Assembly: GCF_026262505.1 (NCBI RefSeq)
Contig: NC_067207.1
Span: 19,436,082-19,500,081 of the forward strand
Reading direction: 5' to 3'
DNA length: 64,000 nucleotides
Source: Trichomonas vaginalis G3
Taxonomy: Eukaryota; Parabasalia; Trichomonadida; Trichomonadidae
In this document: in pieces, positions 9,608-19,340 of the stretch
How the letters are laid out: every line of letters begins with the position of its first letter
How positions within the stretch are numbered: the stretch's first letter is position 1
Notes under the pieces: model-generated
Seen by the model: the letters and a program-made list of their open reading frames with translations, nothing else
Told to the model about the DNA's origin: nothing
Databases searched by the model: none
Program-made: the position numbers and the translations under genes

Positions 9608-10258
9608 GTGAGTATCCCAGATGTTACAATTGGGAAGCAAATCAATTATGGGAATAAGTATAGATTCACTCTATTCAATGAAAGCATCTTCCAACTCATC
9701 TTTTTTCATGACGTCAGAACCGAAGAAAAATATTTTACTCCAAGTAATGTACGCCAGTACTTTGGACGATACATGTATAGTTTATTATCCAATCTTGAAG
9801 CAGAATCATTGTATAAGACCAACGACAAGTATGAATTTATTCTTCAATATCCCGAATTGAACGGCAGCAATTACAATTGCTGGCGTCAAAGCCTCTCACC
9901 AACTATCCAGACAGAAGATAATATAGAAAACGAAACTGGTCGCCCTCAAGTTCTTGGCTATGAAAATTTAAGTATTCATTATACAAGTAGTAACTGGGGC
10001 GGATTAAGTCTCAGTGGCAGTAATCAAACCACTTATGTCAATGGTAATATTATCACTTCATTTTGGCATTATGCTATTGGCTGTTATGGTTATGAAAAAG
10101 GGATTCCTGGCCCTTTTGGAAACAAGAATTATTTGAAATTGGTTGCTCTATATGTTAAGATTGCTAGCTTAGATATGATAATGTGTGTATCATGTAAAGT
10201 TTATCGAAATTTATTTTTAAATCCCCACGCATTTTTGTTTGTTTTTATATTAATGTAA
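9608..10258 (+). CDS. NWWRQ-family protein, copy 4 (GTG at the start position)
   Basis: 216 residues, collinear with its neighbours: SIPDVTIGKQINYGNKYRF, then NCWRQSLSPTIQTE (first Trp of NWWRQ changed to Cys), WGGLSLSG, HYAIGCYGYEKGIPGP, VALYVKI, CVSCKVYRNLF and hydrophobic FLFVFILM at the end. The start codon position is GTG (AAAGTGAGTATC). The frame upstream stops at a TAA around 9590. The body is intact, so either decay is recent or initiation is non-canonical. Confidence 0.6.
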   Translation: MSIPDVTIGKQINYGNKYRFTLFNESIFQLIFFHDVRTEEKYFTPSNVRQYFGRYMYSLLSNLEAESLYKTNDKYEFILQYPELNGSNYNCWRQSLSPTIQTEDNIENETGRPQVLGYENLSIHYTSSNWGGLSLSGSNQTTYVNGNIITSFWHYAIGCYGYEKGIPGPFGNKNYLKLVALYVKIASLDMIMCVSCKVYRNLFLNPHAFLFVFILM

Positions 10259-10540
10259 AATGTAACTTATTTTTATAACTTTAGGATGCTTTTCTGAAGT
10301 GTTTATTCATAAATAAGCAATTTTTACTGAAGATTTTAAAGGATTATCGGAAAATACACTCTTTTTGAGTCCTCTATATGAATATATAATATCAATTCTG
10401 GTAGACATTTGTAATGATATTCTTTCTTTCCTTATTGTTCAAATATAATGCTCCCCAAATTTCGGATAAAAAATATTCAATGAAGTTCAGAAAAAATATT
10501 TGAGAAAAAAAAATTGTTTTTATGAAAACTTTGAAGAAAG
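10259..10540. other. Intergenic plus shared 5' block of copy 5
   Basis: AT-rich. The block appears from about 10,480 as GAAGTTCAGAAAAAATATTTG, with ATG 10,522 out of frame with the coding region. Confidence 0.45.
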
Positions 10541-11179
10541 GTGAGTATCCCCGATGTTACAATCGGGAAGCAGATTAACTATGGAAATAAGTATAGATTC
10601 ACTTTCTTCAATGATTCATACTTCCAACTTATCTTTTATCATGATGTGAGAACAGAAGATTATTATTTCAGCAAAAGTAATGTTACTCGTTGCTTTGGTC
10701 GATACATGTACAGTATATTATCAGATCTTGAAAAAGAATCTTACTACAAAACCAACGGCAAATACGAATTTCTACTTCATTATCCCGAAATGAATGACAA
10801 CAATTACAATTGGTGGCGCCAAAGCCTCTCACCAACAATTCAGATGGAAAACAATTTACAAAACGACACGGATGGACTTCATGTTCTTGGTTACGAAAAT
10901 GTAAGTGTTCATATGACTACTCGTAACTGGGGCGGATTATGTTTAACAAATAGTAATATTACTGCATTCATCAATGGAGATGTTAGTCGTACAAATTGGT
11001 ATTATGCAATTGGTTCCTATGGAACTGAAAAGAATATTCCAGCATACGGAGCATATTTAAAACAGGTTGCTCTTTATGCGAAAATTCCTAGCTTGGATAT
11101 GATTATATGCATATCGTGTCAAGTTTATCGGAATTTGTTCCTAAATTTTCCTGAATTTTTGTTTGTTATTATAGTATAA
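10541..11179 (+). CDS. NWWRQ-family protein, copy 5 (GTG at the start position)
   Basis: 212 residues with IPDVTIGKQINYGNKYRF, NWWRQSLSPTIQ, WGGLCLT, YYAIGSYGTEKNIPAYG (the GIPGP motif has changed to NIPAYG, with a small deletion), VALYAKI, CISCQVYRNLF and a hydrophobic C-terminus. The start-position codon is GTG (AAAGGTGAGTATC). The degenerate GIPGP loop fits relaxed constraint. The out-of-frame ATG at 10,522 would read only 15-20 codons before a stop. Confidence 0.6.
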   Translation: MSIPDVTIGKQINYGNKYRFTFFNDSYFQLIFYHDVRTEDYYFSKSNVTRCFGRYMYSILSDLEKESYYKTNGKYEFLLHYPEMNDNNYNWWRQSLSPTIQMENNLQNDTDGLHVLGYENVSVHMTTRNWGGLCLTNSNITAFINGDVSRTNWYYAIGSYGTEKNIPAYGAYLKQVALYAKIPSLDMIICISCQVYRNLFLNFPEFLFVIIV

Positions 11180-11479
11180 TAAAGTGTAGCTTTTAGTATT
11201 CATATCTAGTTTTTAACTCCTAATCTTCAAACCAAAAGGGAAATTCATTGAATTATGAAGGCGAAATTCAGAGTTTCTGTTAATAAATATTGGTACTATG
11301 TATCACATCCAATAATTAAACCGAGATGTTCTATAGTTATATGTATAAATGCTAATGATTGTTTCATTAATTTGGACGAGTTTCAATAATCGACCAAGTA
11401 TATCCAAACACGTAATGATCACCATGTGATGCAGTGTTAAAAGCATCAGAATTCATAGTTCACTAAATAAAATCAATCA
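11180..11479. other. Intergenic, no gene seen
   Basis: AT-rich spacer without a supported gene. The shared block of copy 6 begins at its right edge. Confidence 0.45.
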
Positions 11480-11539
11480 ATGAAGTTCACAAAAAATCAA
11501 AATCTGCCATTTTTTATATCAAAAAATGTTCTTTCTAAT

Positions 11540-12184
11540 ATGAGTATCCCAAATGTTACTATTGGGAAACAAATCAACTACGGGAATAAGTATAGGTTTA
11601 CTTTCTTCAATGATTCATACTTCCAGCTCATCTTTTATCACGATGTCAGATCTGGAAATTATTATTTTAACAAAGTAAATGTAAAACGCTATTTCGGACA
11701 ATACACATACAGCTTATTATCCGATCTTGAAGCAGAATCATTGTATAAAACAGACAACAAATACGAATTTATACTTCATTATCCAGAATTAGGTCTTGAT
11801 GAGTTCAATTGGTGGCGTCAAAGCCTATCACCAACAATTCAAACAGAAGATAATTTACAAAATGAAACTGGTACTCCACTAGTTCTTGGCTATGAAAACA
11901 TAAGTGTCAAATTTACTACGAACAACTGGGGTGGATTAAGTTTATCCAAAAGAGAAAATGAATCGTATATCAATGGGGACGTCAGCCCTGGATTTTGGTT
12001 TTATTCGATCGGTAATTATGGTATTGAAAAAGGAATTCCGGGACCTACTCCAACTTATTTAAAACAAGTTGCTCTTTATGTGAAAATTACTAGCTTAGAC
12101 ATGATCAGGTGTATTTCATGTAGATTTTGTCGAAATTTTTTCTTAAATTTCCCTGAATTTTTATGTGTTATCATAGTTTTATAA
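11540..12184 (+). CDS. NWWRQ-family protein, copy 6
   Basis: I place the start at ATG 11,540, which aligns with the start of the other copies (MSIPNVTIGKQINYG). The frame is open back to ATG 11,480, but those extra 20 residues come from the conserved upstream block and stop or shift in every sibling, so they are probably 5' UTR. Landmarks: FNWWRQSLSPTIQTE, WGGLSLSK, GIPGPTPTYL, VALYVKI, CISCRFCRNFF and a hydrophobic end (FLCVIIVL). With copies 1 and 8 this is one of three members with both an ATG and a full-length body. Confidence 0.7.
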   Translation: MSIPNVTIGKQINYGNKYRFTFFNDSYFQLIFYHDVRSGNYYFNKVNVKRYFGQYTYSLLSDLEAESLYKTDNKYEFILHYPELGLDEFNWWRQSLSPTIQTEDNLQNETGTPLVLGYENISVKFTTNNWGGLSLSKRENESYINGDVSPGFWFYSIGNYGIEKGIPGPTPTYLKQVALYVKITSLDMIRCISCRFCRNFFLNFPEFLCVIIVL

Positions 12185-12730
12185 ACTATAGCTTATTTAA
12201 CTAACTGTTTCCTGCATTCTATGAGCTTAGATTCTTATAATATTTAATCTAATTTTTTTTGGAAATGTTCAAACATAGCCAATGGCAAAGGCAATTCCAT
12301 ACTCTATTAAACTGAGTGTATATTTTAAATGGAAAGGAATTGATCGTCATGTCCTTTTCCATCAAACATTTTAATGGAAAGTAATATAAAGAACAGTATT
12401 TTCCATTAATTCATCCCTGTTTGTAAGCAAATCAGGTAAAAAGTAGTGTAAGGATTAAGAGGCATCAGGTCGTAAAGTTATGAAAATAAACGGTCTCTTC
12501 TCAAAATTGAATAGTTTACTTAATGATACGAACTTTCATCCCTGCCAGCAAATCATGATTTTTTTATCAAGTCAAAATAAGTTTATTACGACAACCTTGG
12601 TTGCTATTTATGGCATTTCAATAGATGTAGAGCAAAATCAACATAAAAACTTATAATTTTATTAAATTTTGAAAAATTCTTGAACAAAAACTTCAAGCTA
12701 CAATAGAATTAAAAAAAAATAATAATATAT
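12185..12730. other. Intergenic, no gene seen
   Basis: Spacer between convergent genes. AATGGAAAG occurs several times between 12,330 and 12,410, but I see no coding frame or RNA. Confidence 0.5.
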
Positions 12731-13729
12731 TTAATCATTTACTTTGATAATATTCTTTCTTCCCATGCATTGGCACTTGCAAGGGAGATCTCCAGCTCCG
12801 CAGTCACAAAATCCACTATTGGTTTGAATAGGATTTGGATCAATTCTATGTCCTGCGTGGCATTTGTTTTTACAAGCGTTACAAATGATCCGGCTACCGT
12901 GGCAGCAATCCAGGCATTTCCAGAATGTGCCTTGCTGGTGTCTCCTCCTTGTCTTAATAAATGTGCAGTCTATTTCGTCATCAAATGGAACTCCTTTTTC
13001 GATTAAATCATTCAACTCGGATTTCTCTGTTTGAAGGGTTTGTACGATTTTGACGAGTTGGAATGCAACTTCTGCGATTCTTTCCTGTGAGTTCATCTCG
13101 ATGTAGTAGATATTTAACATTCCTAGAGTTTCTAAATCTAATTTCGAAACTGAAACTTCGTTTAAGTAATGAACAGAGAGGCGGTGGCCAATAACTGTGC
13201 GAACATAGATATTCCAGTCTTCAAATTTTGGCTTTTGATTATAAATGTCTATAATTAAAGCATCTGAAATGGACATGAGCCAATTCTCTGGTACTTGATT
13301 GATACTTTTAGCTATTGACTGCAATAAGTTGTTGTAATCAGTGAAAATAAGAGGAATTCCGATTTTTTCAATCGGAACCAAGGCTGAATTCAGTTTAATC
13401 ACTTCAATAACCTCTGGCATCTCTAGTTCTTTGGCTATCTGTAAGTATTGATCGGCATGATCTAAGGAAATGTCGACATTTGAAGAAGAAATTTGTGTGA
13501 AAAAGTTTTTAATGAGCTCATCATCCCCTGTAAACTGTAGTTTGTATGATGAAAATGTTGAATCATTCGAAATTTTATTATAAATTACATTTGAAAGCAT
13601 GGCTGCTCCAATTTTTTTCATTTTAAACACTTTCGAACCATTATAGATGATTTCGAACTCTTCGTTCATATCTTTGATTAAAGCTGAGCACTTGAAGATC
13701 TTGTCAGGTGTAAATTGGACCTTTTTCAT
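12731..13729 (-). CDS. BTB-like domain plus UBR-box zinc finger protein
   Basis: 332 residues. Residues ~20-115 look like a divergent BTB fold (FEIIYNGSKVFKMKKIGAAM ... LDHADQYLQIAKELEMPEVI), the form common in trichomonad ankyrin/BTB proteins. A helical linker follows. Residues ~250-325 form a UBR box: WKCLDCCHGSRIICNACKNK, then CHAGHRI, then GFCDCGAGDLPCKC. UBR boxes bind destabilising N-termini in N-degron E3 ligases. Combined with a BTB-like adaptor region this suggests a substrate receptor for ubiquitination. Initiator TCATTT lies 5-10 bases upstream of the ATG on the minus strand (13,739-13,734). Confidence 0.8.
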   Translation of the reverse strand: MKKVQFTPDKIFKCSALIKDMNEEFEIIYNGSKVFKMKKIGAAMLSNVIYNKISNDSTFSSYKLQFTGDDELIKNFFTQISSSNVDISLDHADQYLQIAKELEMPEVIEVIKLNSALVPIEKIGIPLIFTDYNNLLQSIAKSINQVPENWLMSISDALIIDIYNQKPKFEDWNIYVRTVIGHRLSVHYLNEVSVSKLDLETLGMLNIYYIEMNSQERIAEVAFQLVKIVQTLQTEKSELNDLIEKGVPFDDEIDCTFIKTRRRHQQGTFWKCLDCCHGSRIICNACKNKCHAGHRIDPNPIQTNSGFCDCGAGDLPCKCQCMGRKNIIKVND

Positions 13730-14062
13730 TGAAAAATGAAAAGAAAAATGATTTTGAATAAGGGAAAAAAATGACTTATGAATTAGTCAAAATTATTAAA
13801 AACTGAACAATTTCATATTATCCAGCTTAGTGTGTGATAGGTGAGAGATTTCTGGTAAAAAAACTTTCAAAAAATCAACGTATCAAATACCAAACTCCGT
13901 TTATCGAATAAATGGAGTGTTTCAGTTATAAAATAACCAAGTCCATATAGAGATGTGCTAATATGTATCAAAGGAGAGTATTTTTAATAAGATTTGATCG
14001 ATTTTGAAGATGAAAATCAAAAATCTGACAAAAATTTCTAATTCGTCTTCTCATGAAGAAGA
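13730..14062. other. Intergenic plus shared 5' block of copy 7
   Basis: Contains the TCATTT initiator of the minus-strand gene on the left and, from about 14,010, the family block (GAAAATCAAAAATCTGAC). No gene is seen. Confidence 0.5.
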
Positions 14063-14716
14063 GTGAGCGTTCCAAAAGTAACAATAGGAAATCAGATTAG
14101 CTATGGAAATAAGTATCGCTTCACTCTATTCAGCAATACATTATTTCAACTTATCTTTTATCAAGATGTCAAAACAGGCGAAAATTACTTTACACCAGAA
14201 AATGTTCGTCATAACATTGGAAAATACATGTATAGCTTATTATCCGATCTTGAAAAAGAAGAATTCTACAAAATTAATGGAAGATACGAGTTTTTAATTC
14301 ATTATCCAGAGTTACCAGGTGAAAACTACAATTGGTGGCGTCAGACTCTTTCACCTACTATACAAACAGAAGATATTTCCAAATCTGAATCGCCTGATCA
14401 TTACGTCCTTGGATACGAAAATGTTAGTGTTCATTACACTTCAGCAAGATGGGGTGGGTTATGTCTAACCAATAACAATAACAAATCCTATATTAATGGC
14501 GCAATAAATTTTTATCAATGGTTCTATGCTATTGGATGTTACGGAACTTTGGAAAAAGGAATTCCTGGTCCATTGTTAAATGAACGTATTTATTACAATC
14601 AAGTTGCTCTTTATGTAAAAATTAATAGTTTAGATATGCTCAAATGTATGTCATACCGAGTTTACCGTTGTTTGTTCATGAATTCAAATATCTTTTTCAT
14701 GACCATATTATTATAA
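14063..14716 (+). CDS. NWWRQ-family protein, copy 7 (GTG at the start position)
   Basis: 217 residues: SVPKVTIGNQISYGNKYRF, NWWRQTLSPTIQTE, WGGLCLTN, WFYAIGCYGTLEKGIPGP, VALYVKI, CMSYRVYRCLF (second Cys of the usual CxxC changed to Tyr) and a hydrophobic end. The start position reads GTG (AGAGTGAGCGTT). ATG 14,053 upstream is out of frame by one base and reaches a stop after ~16 codons. The copy is otherwise intact. Confidence 0.6.
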   Translation: MSVPKVTIGNQISYGNKYRFTLFSNTLFQLIFYQDVKTGENYFTPENVRHNIGKYMYSLLSDLEKEEFYKINGRYEFLIHYPELPGENYNWWRQTLSPTIQTEDISKSESPDHYVLGYENVSVHYTSARWGGLCLTNNNNKSYINGAINFYQWFYAIGCYGTLEKGIPGPLLNERIYYNQVALYVKINSLDMLKCMSYRVYRCLFMNSNIFFMTILL

Positions 14717-14843
14717 ATCTTCATTTTGATATAAAATTTTATTTTATTTTTGATAATTTCGGATCTGAATGAAAAGTTATATTGATCAAACTTGTCTAAT
14801 CAATTATGATAAATTACTTTTAATATACTTAATTTTTTTTAAT

Positions 14844-15614
14844 TTAATATTCAAGTGTTTCGCCATCATTTGGAATGGAGATAACATCTTCGAGATGGTG
14901 TTCTGCGACAAATTTTCTTGTGTCGCTGCGGAAGACTGTTGAATGTGTAATTTCATCCAAGTGAGAAGCAATAATCTTTGCGTGTGGAATGTCGTTGTGA
15001 AGCTGCTCGACTTCTTCAAGGCCCATAAGAATGTATCCATATGGTGTCTTTCCGTGGCAAGCGTTGACAACGACAACATCTGGGTTGAACTTCTTAAGAG
15101 CATCTTTGACGCAATCGACATAAAGTGTGTCACCTGAACTGTAAAATGTCTTCTCTTCCTTTGGAGATTTCAAAACAAAACCAGAAGCTTTCTTCTTCAA
15201 TTGAATTGCATTGAAGAATTCATCTGGACCGTGGTCGCAGTCTGTTCTTGTGATGGTGATGTCTTCGTATTTAGTTCCATTTTCTGTAAATAAGCGGACA
15301 TCATTGAAGCCCCATTTTCTTATTTGTTCTGCTTCTTCTTCGTCTTGTGAAAAGACTGGGATTGATTTTGGAATCAAGTTTGCAGAATATTCTGTGAAGT
15401 GATCGAAGTGCATATGAGTAACAATCAATGCATCGACTTTGACAATCTCTTCAACTGGCATTGGTAATTCATGAATTGGAGATCTTTGATTTGGATCTGC
15501 AGCAAATGGCAATCCAGGGAAAGTATCCTTTGGTTCTAGCCATGGATCAACAAGGATTCTCTTTCCTGCAAATGTAATTATGACGCAAGCATGCCTGATC
15601 TGCTGAAATTTCAT
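14844..15614 (-). CDS. Metallo-beta-lactamase-fold hydrolase (UPF0173-like)
   Basis: 256 residues, the usual size for the UPF0173-type subgroup. Zinc-ligand motifs: THMHFDH at 66-72, H128 (DCDHGP), D162 (SSGDTLY) and H218 (ASHLDE). The N-terminus IRHACVIITFAGKRILVDPW is the standard first strands of the fold. The family hydrolyses esters, lactones or phosphodiesters; the substrate here is unknown. Its bacterial-like character and its position as the only plain metabolic enzyme among surface-type genes suggest lateral acquisition (inference). Initiator TCATTT lies ~8-13 bases upstream of the ATG on the minus strand (15,627-15,622). Confidence 0.85.
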   Translation of the reverse strand: MKFQQIRHACVIITFAGKRILVDPWLEPKDTFPGLPFAADPNQRSPIHELPMPVEEIVKVDALIVTHMHFDHFTEYSANLIPKSIPVFSQDEEEAEQIRKWGFNDVRLFTENGTKYEDITITRTDCDHGPDEFFNAIQLKKKASGFVLKSPKEEKTFYSSGDTLYVDCVKDALKKFNPDVVVVNACHGKTPYGYILMGLEEVEQLHNDIPHAKIIASHLDEITHSTVFRSDTRKFVAEHHLEDVISIPNDGETLEY

Positions 15615-16433
15615 AATAATGAAATGATAAAATTATTTTATCTGAATTGATAGGACCTTTTCAATTTCGGTCAAAAAGTCAAAAAAGACTATGGAAAGAT
15701 GGAATCGATGTCTTCATTGGTATTAACTTATTTGATTCGAACCATTCCAAAACTATCTTTCATTTCATTTCCTAACTGATGATCTCAAATTTTCAGAAGA
15801 AATTAAATTTTCAATATCCCTTGAAAAAATTCTGATTAATCCATTGTGAGAAAAGTCTTTATAAAAAAAATAACTAAATTCTTGATTCATTCCATTTGGA
15901 GAAGTAACACCCAAATACAAAGAATAATTCTTCAAGAAACAGTCAATTTATTCAAAAAAAAATAATCGGATAATCCTATGATAAATTAAATAGTAGGATA
16001 AATTAGATCGAGAATTCAAATTGGAAAATCATATAGTAATTGTGTAATAATGAAAAAGAAGATCAAAAAACCCTAATAAATATTAAACAATTGATTTAAT
16101 TATTCGAAAATAACATATCTTAAAATATTGATTCGCTCCTATATCAATGAAAACAGAAATAGAAAAAAATCATTTTGCAAAATTGAACATTTCATTCAAT
16201 GGAAGCTCATTATGTTCCATCAATTGGCACTCATTTTAGAATGCATGGATTATCAATATCATTTTATAATTCAACAATATTCGAATTGAAATAATCCGTA
16301 TATTTTCAAGAATTTTGTAGAATTTGATATAAAATCGTTGGTGTATCGAGAAGTTAATTTGAGAGTATGTTTGAAAAATACCTCAAAAAATTGAAATTTG
16401 TCAAAATTTTGATGAAAATATGATAAAAACACA
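15615..16433. other. Intergenic plus shared 5' block of copy 8
   Basis: AT-rich, no supported gene. The diverged family block occupies about 16,385-16,433 (AAAAAATTGAAATTTGTC ... GATGAAAATATGATAAAAAC). Confidence 0.45.
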
Positions 16434-17078
16434 ATGACTATTCCTGATGTTACACTTGGCAAACAGATTAACTATGGGAACAAGTATCGTTTCACACTCT
16501 TCAATGAAAGTATCTTCCAACTTATCTTTTATCATGACGTCCGAACAGAAGAAAAATACTTTACGCCGAGTAACGTCCGCCACTACATTGGACGATACAT
16601 GTATAGCATATTATCAGATCTTGAAACCGAGCCCATCTACAAAGCAAATGATAAGTACGAATTTATCATTCAATATCCAGAATTAGATGGTCCCAACTAC
16701 AATTGGTGGCGTCAGAGCCTATCACCAACTATTCAAACTGAAAATTTAACCATGAATAGTACTAGCGATCATTATGTCTTTGGATATGAAAATATTAGTA
16801 TTAATTACGATACACATGACTGGGGTGGATTGAGTTTATGCAGTTATACCATAAAAGCATATATCGATGGTCAAATTAACACAAATCATTGGAATTTCGC
16901 GATTGGTGCTTATGGAGCTGAAAAAGGTATACCTGGACCTCTAGCAAATTATTCAAATTTTGTTGTGCTTTATGCAAAAATTAATAATCTTGACATGATC
17001 AAATGTATAACGTGTAAATTATCTAGAAATATATTCTTAAATCCTACTTTGTTTGTATATGTTTTTATTCTTATGTAA
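16434..17078 (+). CDS. NWWRQ-family protein, copy 8
   Basis: 214 residues with a real ATG (MTIPDVTLGKQINYG). It keeps the family landmarks: YNWWRQSLSPTIQTE, GYENISI, WGGLSL, WNFAIGAYGAEKGIPGP, VVLYAKI, CITCKLSRNIF, then a hydrophobic tail ending LFVYVFILM. It appears intact. The hydrophobic C-terminus without an N-terminal signal peptide could be a short tail anchor, but at ~12 residues it is marginal. Function is unknown. Confidence 0.72.
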   Translation: MTIPDVTLGKQINYGNKYRFTLFNESIFQLIFYHDVRTEEKYFTPSNVRHYIGRYMYSILSDLETEPIYKANDKYEFIIQYPELDGPNYNWWRQSLSPTIQTENLTMNSTSDHYVFGYENISINYDTHDWGGLSLCSYTIKAYIDGQINTNHWNFAIGAYGAEKGIPGPLANYSNFVVLYAKINNLDMIKCITCKLSRNIFLNPTLFVYVFILM

Positions 17079-18226
17079 AAATTAAAATCAAAAATATTTT
17101 TTAATAATTCGAGTTGTTTTCAAATTTAAGTGCTCTATCTTATTATTATACTGTATTATTTTGTTTCTTTATTTGTTTACTAACAAATTCAATAACGATA
17201 TCTAAATATCCGAAAAACAATTTCTCCTTACATAATATATTAATTAAAAGACTGTACATTCATGTATTTCTATATATGTGGTTTAAATTAAGCCTAAAAT
17301 AAGTTTATATTAGTGTTCTTGATTGAATTGAAAAAATGGAAACAAAGTAATATAAATTTTGGGATATTCGTTATATTGGGTGATCATAATGATTGTGTGC
17401 AAAACAAATGACCATTTGATCATTTAACATGTCCACATAATCGCATAATTATATGATAAAATTGTAAAACATATTAAAAATAATGAATAAATAATGTAGC
17501 AGTTTGTTTAGGAAATCGAAATTGGTTCCACCTAATATTTTGGCACAAACTCCATTGTTCTCTGTTAATAACAATAGCATCAGGAATAATGTCTTTGTAG
17601 TTTTACTGATATATTGTGATATATTGTTTTCCATAACGTGAATACCAAATCAAAATATAGCAAACATTTACACTTAAATCATATTTTCCGAATAAAACTT
17701 TATCAGATAGGTATTGATTTGATTCAATATCAGTGTAAGAGCATCTAATTCCCATCAACAAGTGTTAACATGGTATAAATACGAATTATAGCAATTACAC
17801 GATTGTCATAATTATAATATATATTTTAAAAATGCAATTCTTAGAATTGAAGAACAATCTTTATGAAATGAACTGATTCTTAGTGATATGGATAAGAACG
17901 ACTCTTGCATTGTCAGTGTATTATCTAGAGAAATTTTTCCTTCTATTTATTTCGAATTTCATTGGTTTATCAATAATGATTAGTTAATGAGTATTAATAG
18001 TAATAAATTTGTTAGATGATGCCTGTGGTAGGGGGATGGAACTTGTATCTGAGGTGATTGAAAATTGATTTCTGTGATACTTTCTCCAATGAGAATTAGG
18101 TTTTCTCTGATAGGTAACAAAGTATGTGTGTAGAACACGATACCCTTGATTTGAGTTCTCGATGAGTTTGTGAATATTATTGTAAGCTTGCTATATTCTC
18201 TAACTTATAGGGAAACAATTCTCTCA
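17079..18226. other. Long intergenic stretch, no gene seen
   Basis: AT-rich throughout. The open frames in it are low-complexity (Phe/Leu/Tyr/Ile-rich), as expected by chance. No repeat or RNA structure is evident. Confidence 0.5.
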
Positions 18227-18518
18227 TGAGATTTTAGCTTTCACGCAATTCCTTGCGATGATGGAATTGATGTTGTTTTCGACTTAATTGCTTGAAATCG
18301 GTAATTGTAGTCTCAAGTTCGAAGAATTATCCGAAGACGCAAAGAAATTGATCAAAGAACCAGAGAAAGAAGGATTGTTTGTTTTTGTCATAGGAACAAA
18401 GATTAAATACAGCGGAATGATTTCTAAATATAACTCTGCTCTTCACGCCAAGAAAGGAAGCATTCCTTTCGAAGTTGGAAGGCTTGAAGAGTATTTTTCA
18501 GAATTAAAGACAGAATAA
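18227..18518 (+). pseudogene. Remnant of a small gene with one frameshift
   Basis: Two adjacent frames carry normal-looking protein. The first reads FSFHAIPCDDGIDVVFDLIA up to a TGA near 18,290. The second, directly overlapping, reads LEIGNCSLKFEELSEDAKK onward to a TAA at 18,518 (76 residues, including GLFVFVIGTKIKYSG and KKGSIPFEVG). A one-base frame change near 18,285 separates them, and neither has a good ATG. It is probably the 3' part of a decayed gene; the family is not recognised. Confidence 0.4.
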
Positions 18519-18559
18519 AGAAGAGAAAGATCAAGATTCAAAAACGAATTCGTCAAATG

Positions 18560-18830
18560 GCGAATTACCATATGTGGCATATCCTCCCACCTAGTGAACA
18601 ATCAGATGATTGTTTGGAAAGAAATCGCTCTGAGTGATCAAAACGGCCACTGCTAGCCAAAGCAAGCTAAGACATGGCGTCACTACCCTTGTCTTGCCGA
18701 CAGTCAAAAGATTTGTCTCGCAGTGACCATATTTACTGCTCACTGCTTGTCTATTGATGCCTTATTTATTAGAGTGACCCTGCCCTCTTCAAATTCGAAT
18801 CCAGGCAATTATACCATGGCCTGGATTTTA
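18560..18830. ncRNA. GC-elevated, hairpin-rich island; possible structured RNA
   Basis: This stretch is visibly richer in G+C than its surroundings and has no open frame. It contains several complementary segments: CAATCA/TGATTG near 18,600, GTCACT (~18,675) with AGTGAC (~18,721), and a 16-base palindrome TGGATTGATCAATCCA at its right end (~18,836-18,851). A TTCGAATCC sequence near 18,800 resembles a B box but has no matching tRNA. It could be an unannotated RNA gene or a fragment of a mobile element. Confidence 0.25.
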
Positions 18831-18851
18831 GCATATGGATTGATCAATCCA

Positions 18852-19300
18852 TTTTGATTAATTGTACATCTATGATGTATTCCTCTTACAACATTATATT
18901 CCTATCAAATATACATATTACTACCTTTAAAAACCCTATAATTCTACAAATTCCATTTCATATTCTTCTATTACTATTGCTCCTATCTATATTCACATCA
19001 TATAAAGATAAATCATATATTCCAAATTCAATTAAATATATATAATAGTTTAATAATTCTTCATTTTCACACTTGGTACAATCACAAACTACCAATATAT
19101 ACTTAATCTACAATCTCAATCACAACTTGGCAAACTATTGGAAAGTCTATATACTAAAAATATATGTTGAATAACTCTGCATCAATTTTTACTATAATTA
19201 TTTTTACTAATGATATCTTATTAATAAAAAGATTTTAATATATATAGAATTATAGATTAAACAAATATTCACATATTGAGATAAATGTATTTAAAAAAAA
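18852..19300. other. Intergenic, no gene seen
   Basis: AT-rich, no supported gene. The apparent frame at 18,854-19,045 is low-complexity Leu/Ile/Tyr sequence. Confidence 0.45.
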
Positions 19301-19340
19301 ATAATGTAAAAAAAATCGGAAAAAAGTGTAAAATCTGACA

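Noticed and set aside
9600-14070. GTGAGT/GTGAGC at array starts as 5' splice sites of an intron
   Set aside because: No upstream coding exon or plausible acceptor is seen. The trichomonad intron pattern as I know it (GTAYGT with ACTAACACACAG at the 3' end) was not found, and copies with ATG at the same place read straight into the protein.
18640-18810. tRNA gene at TTCGAATCC
   Set aside because: No A box at a suitable distance and no acceptor stem can be formed.
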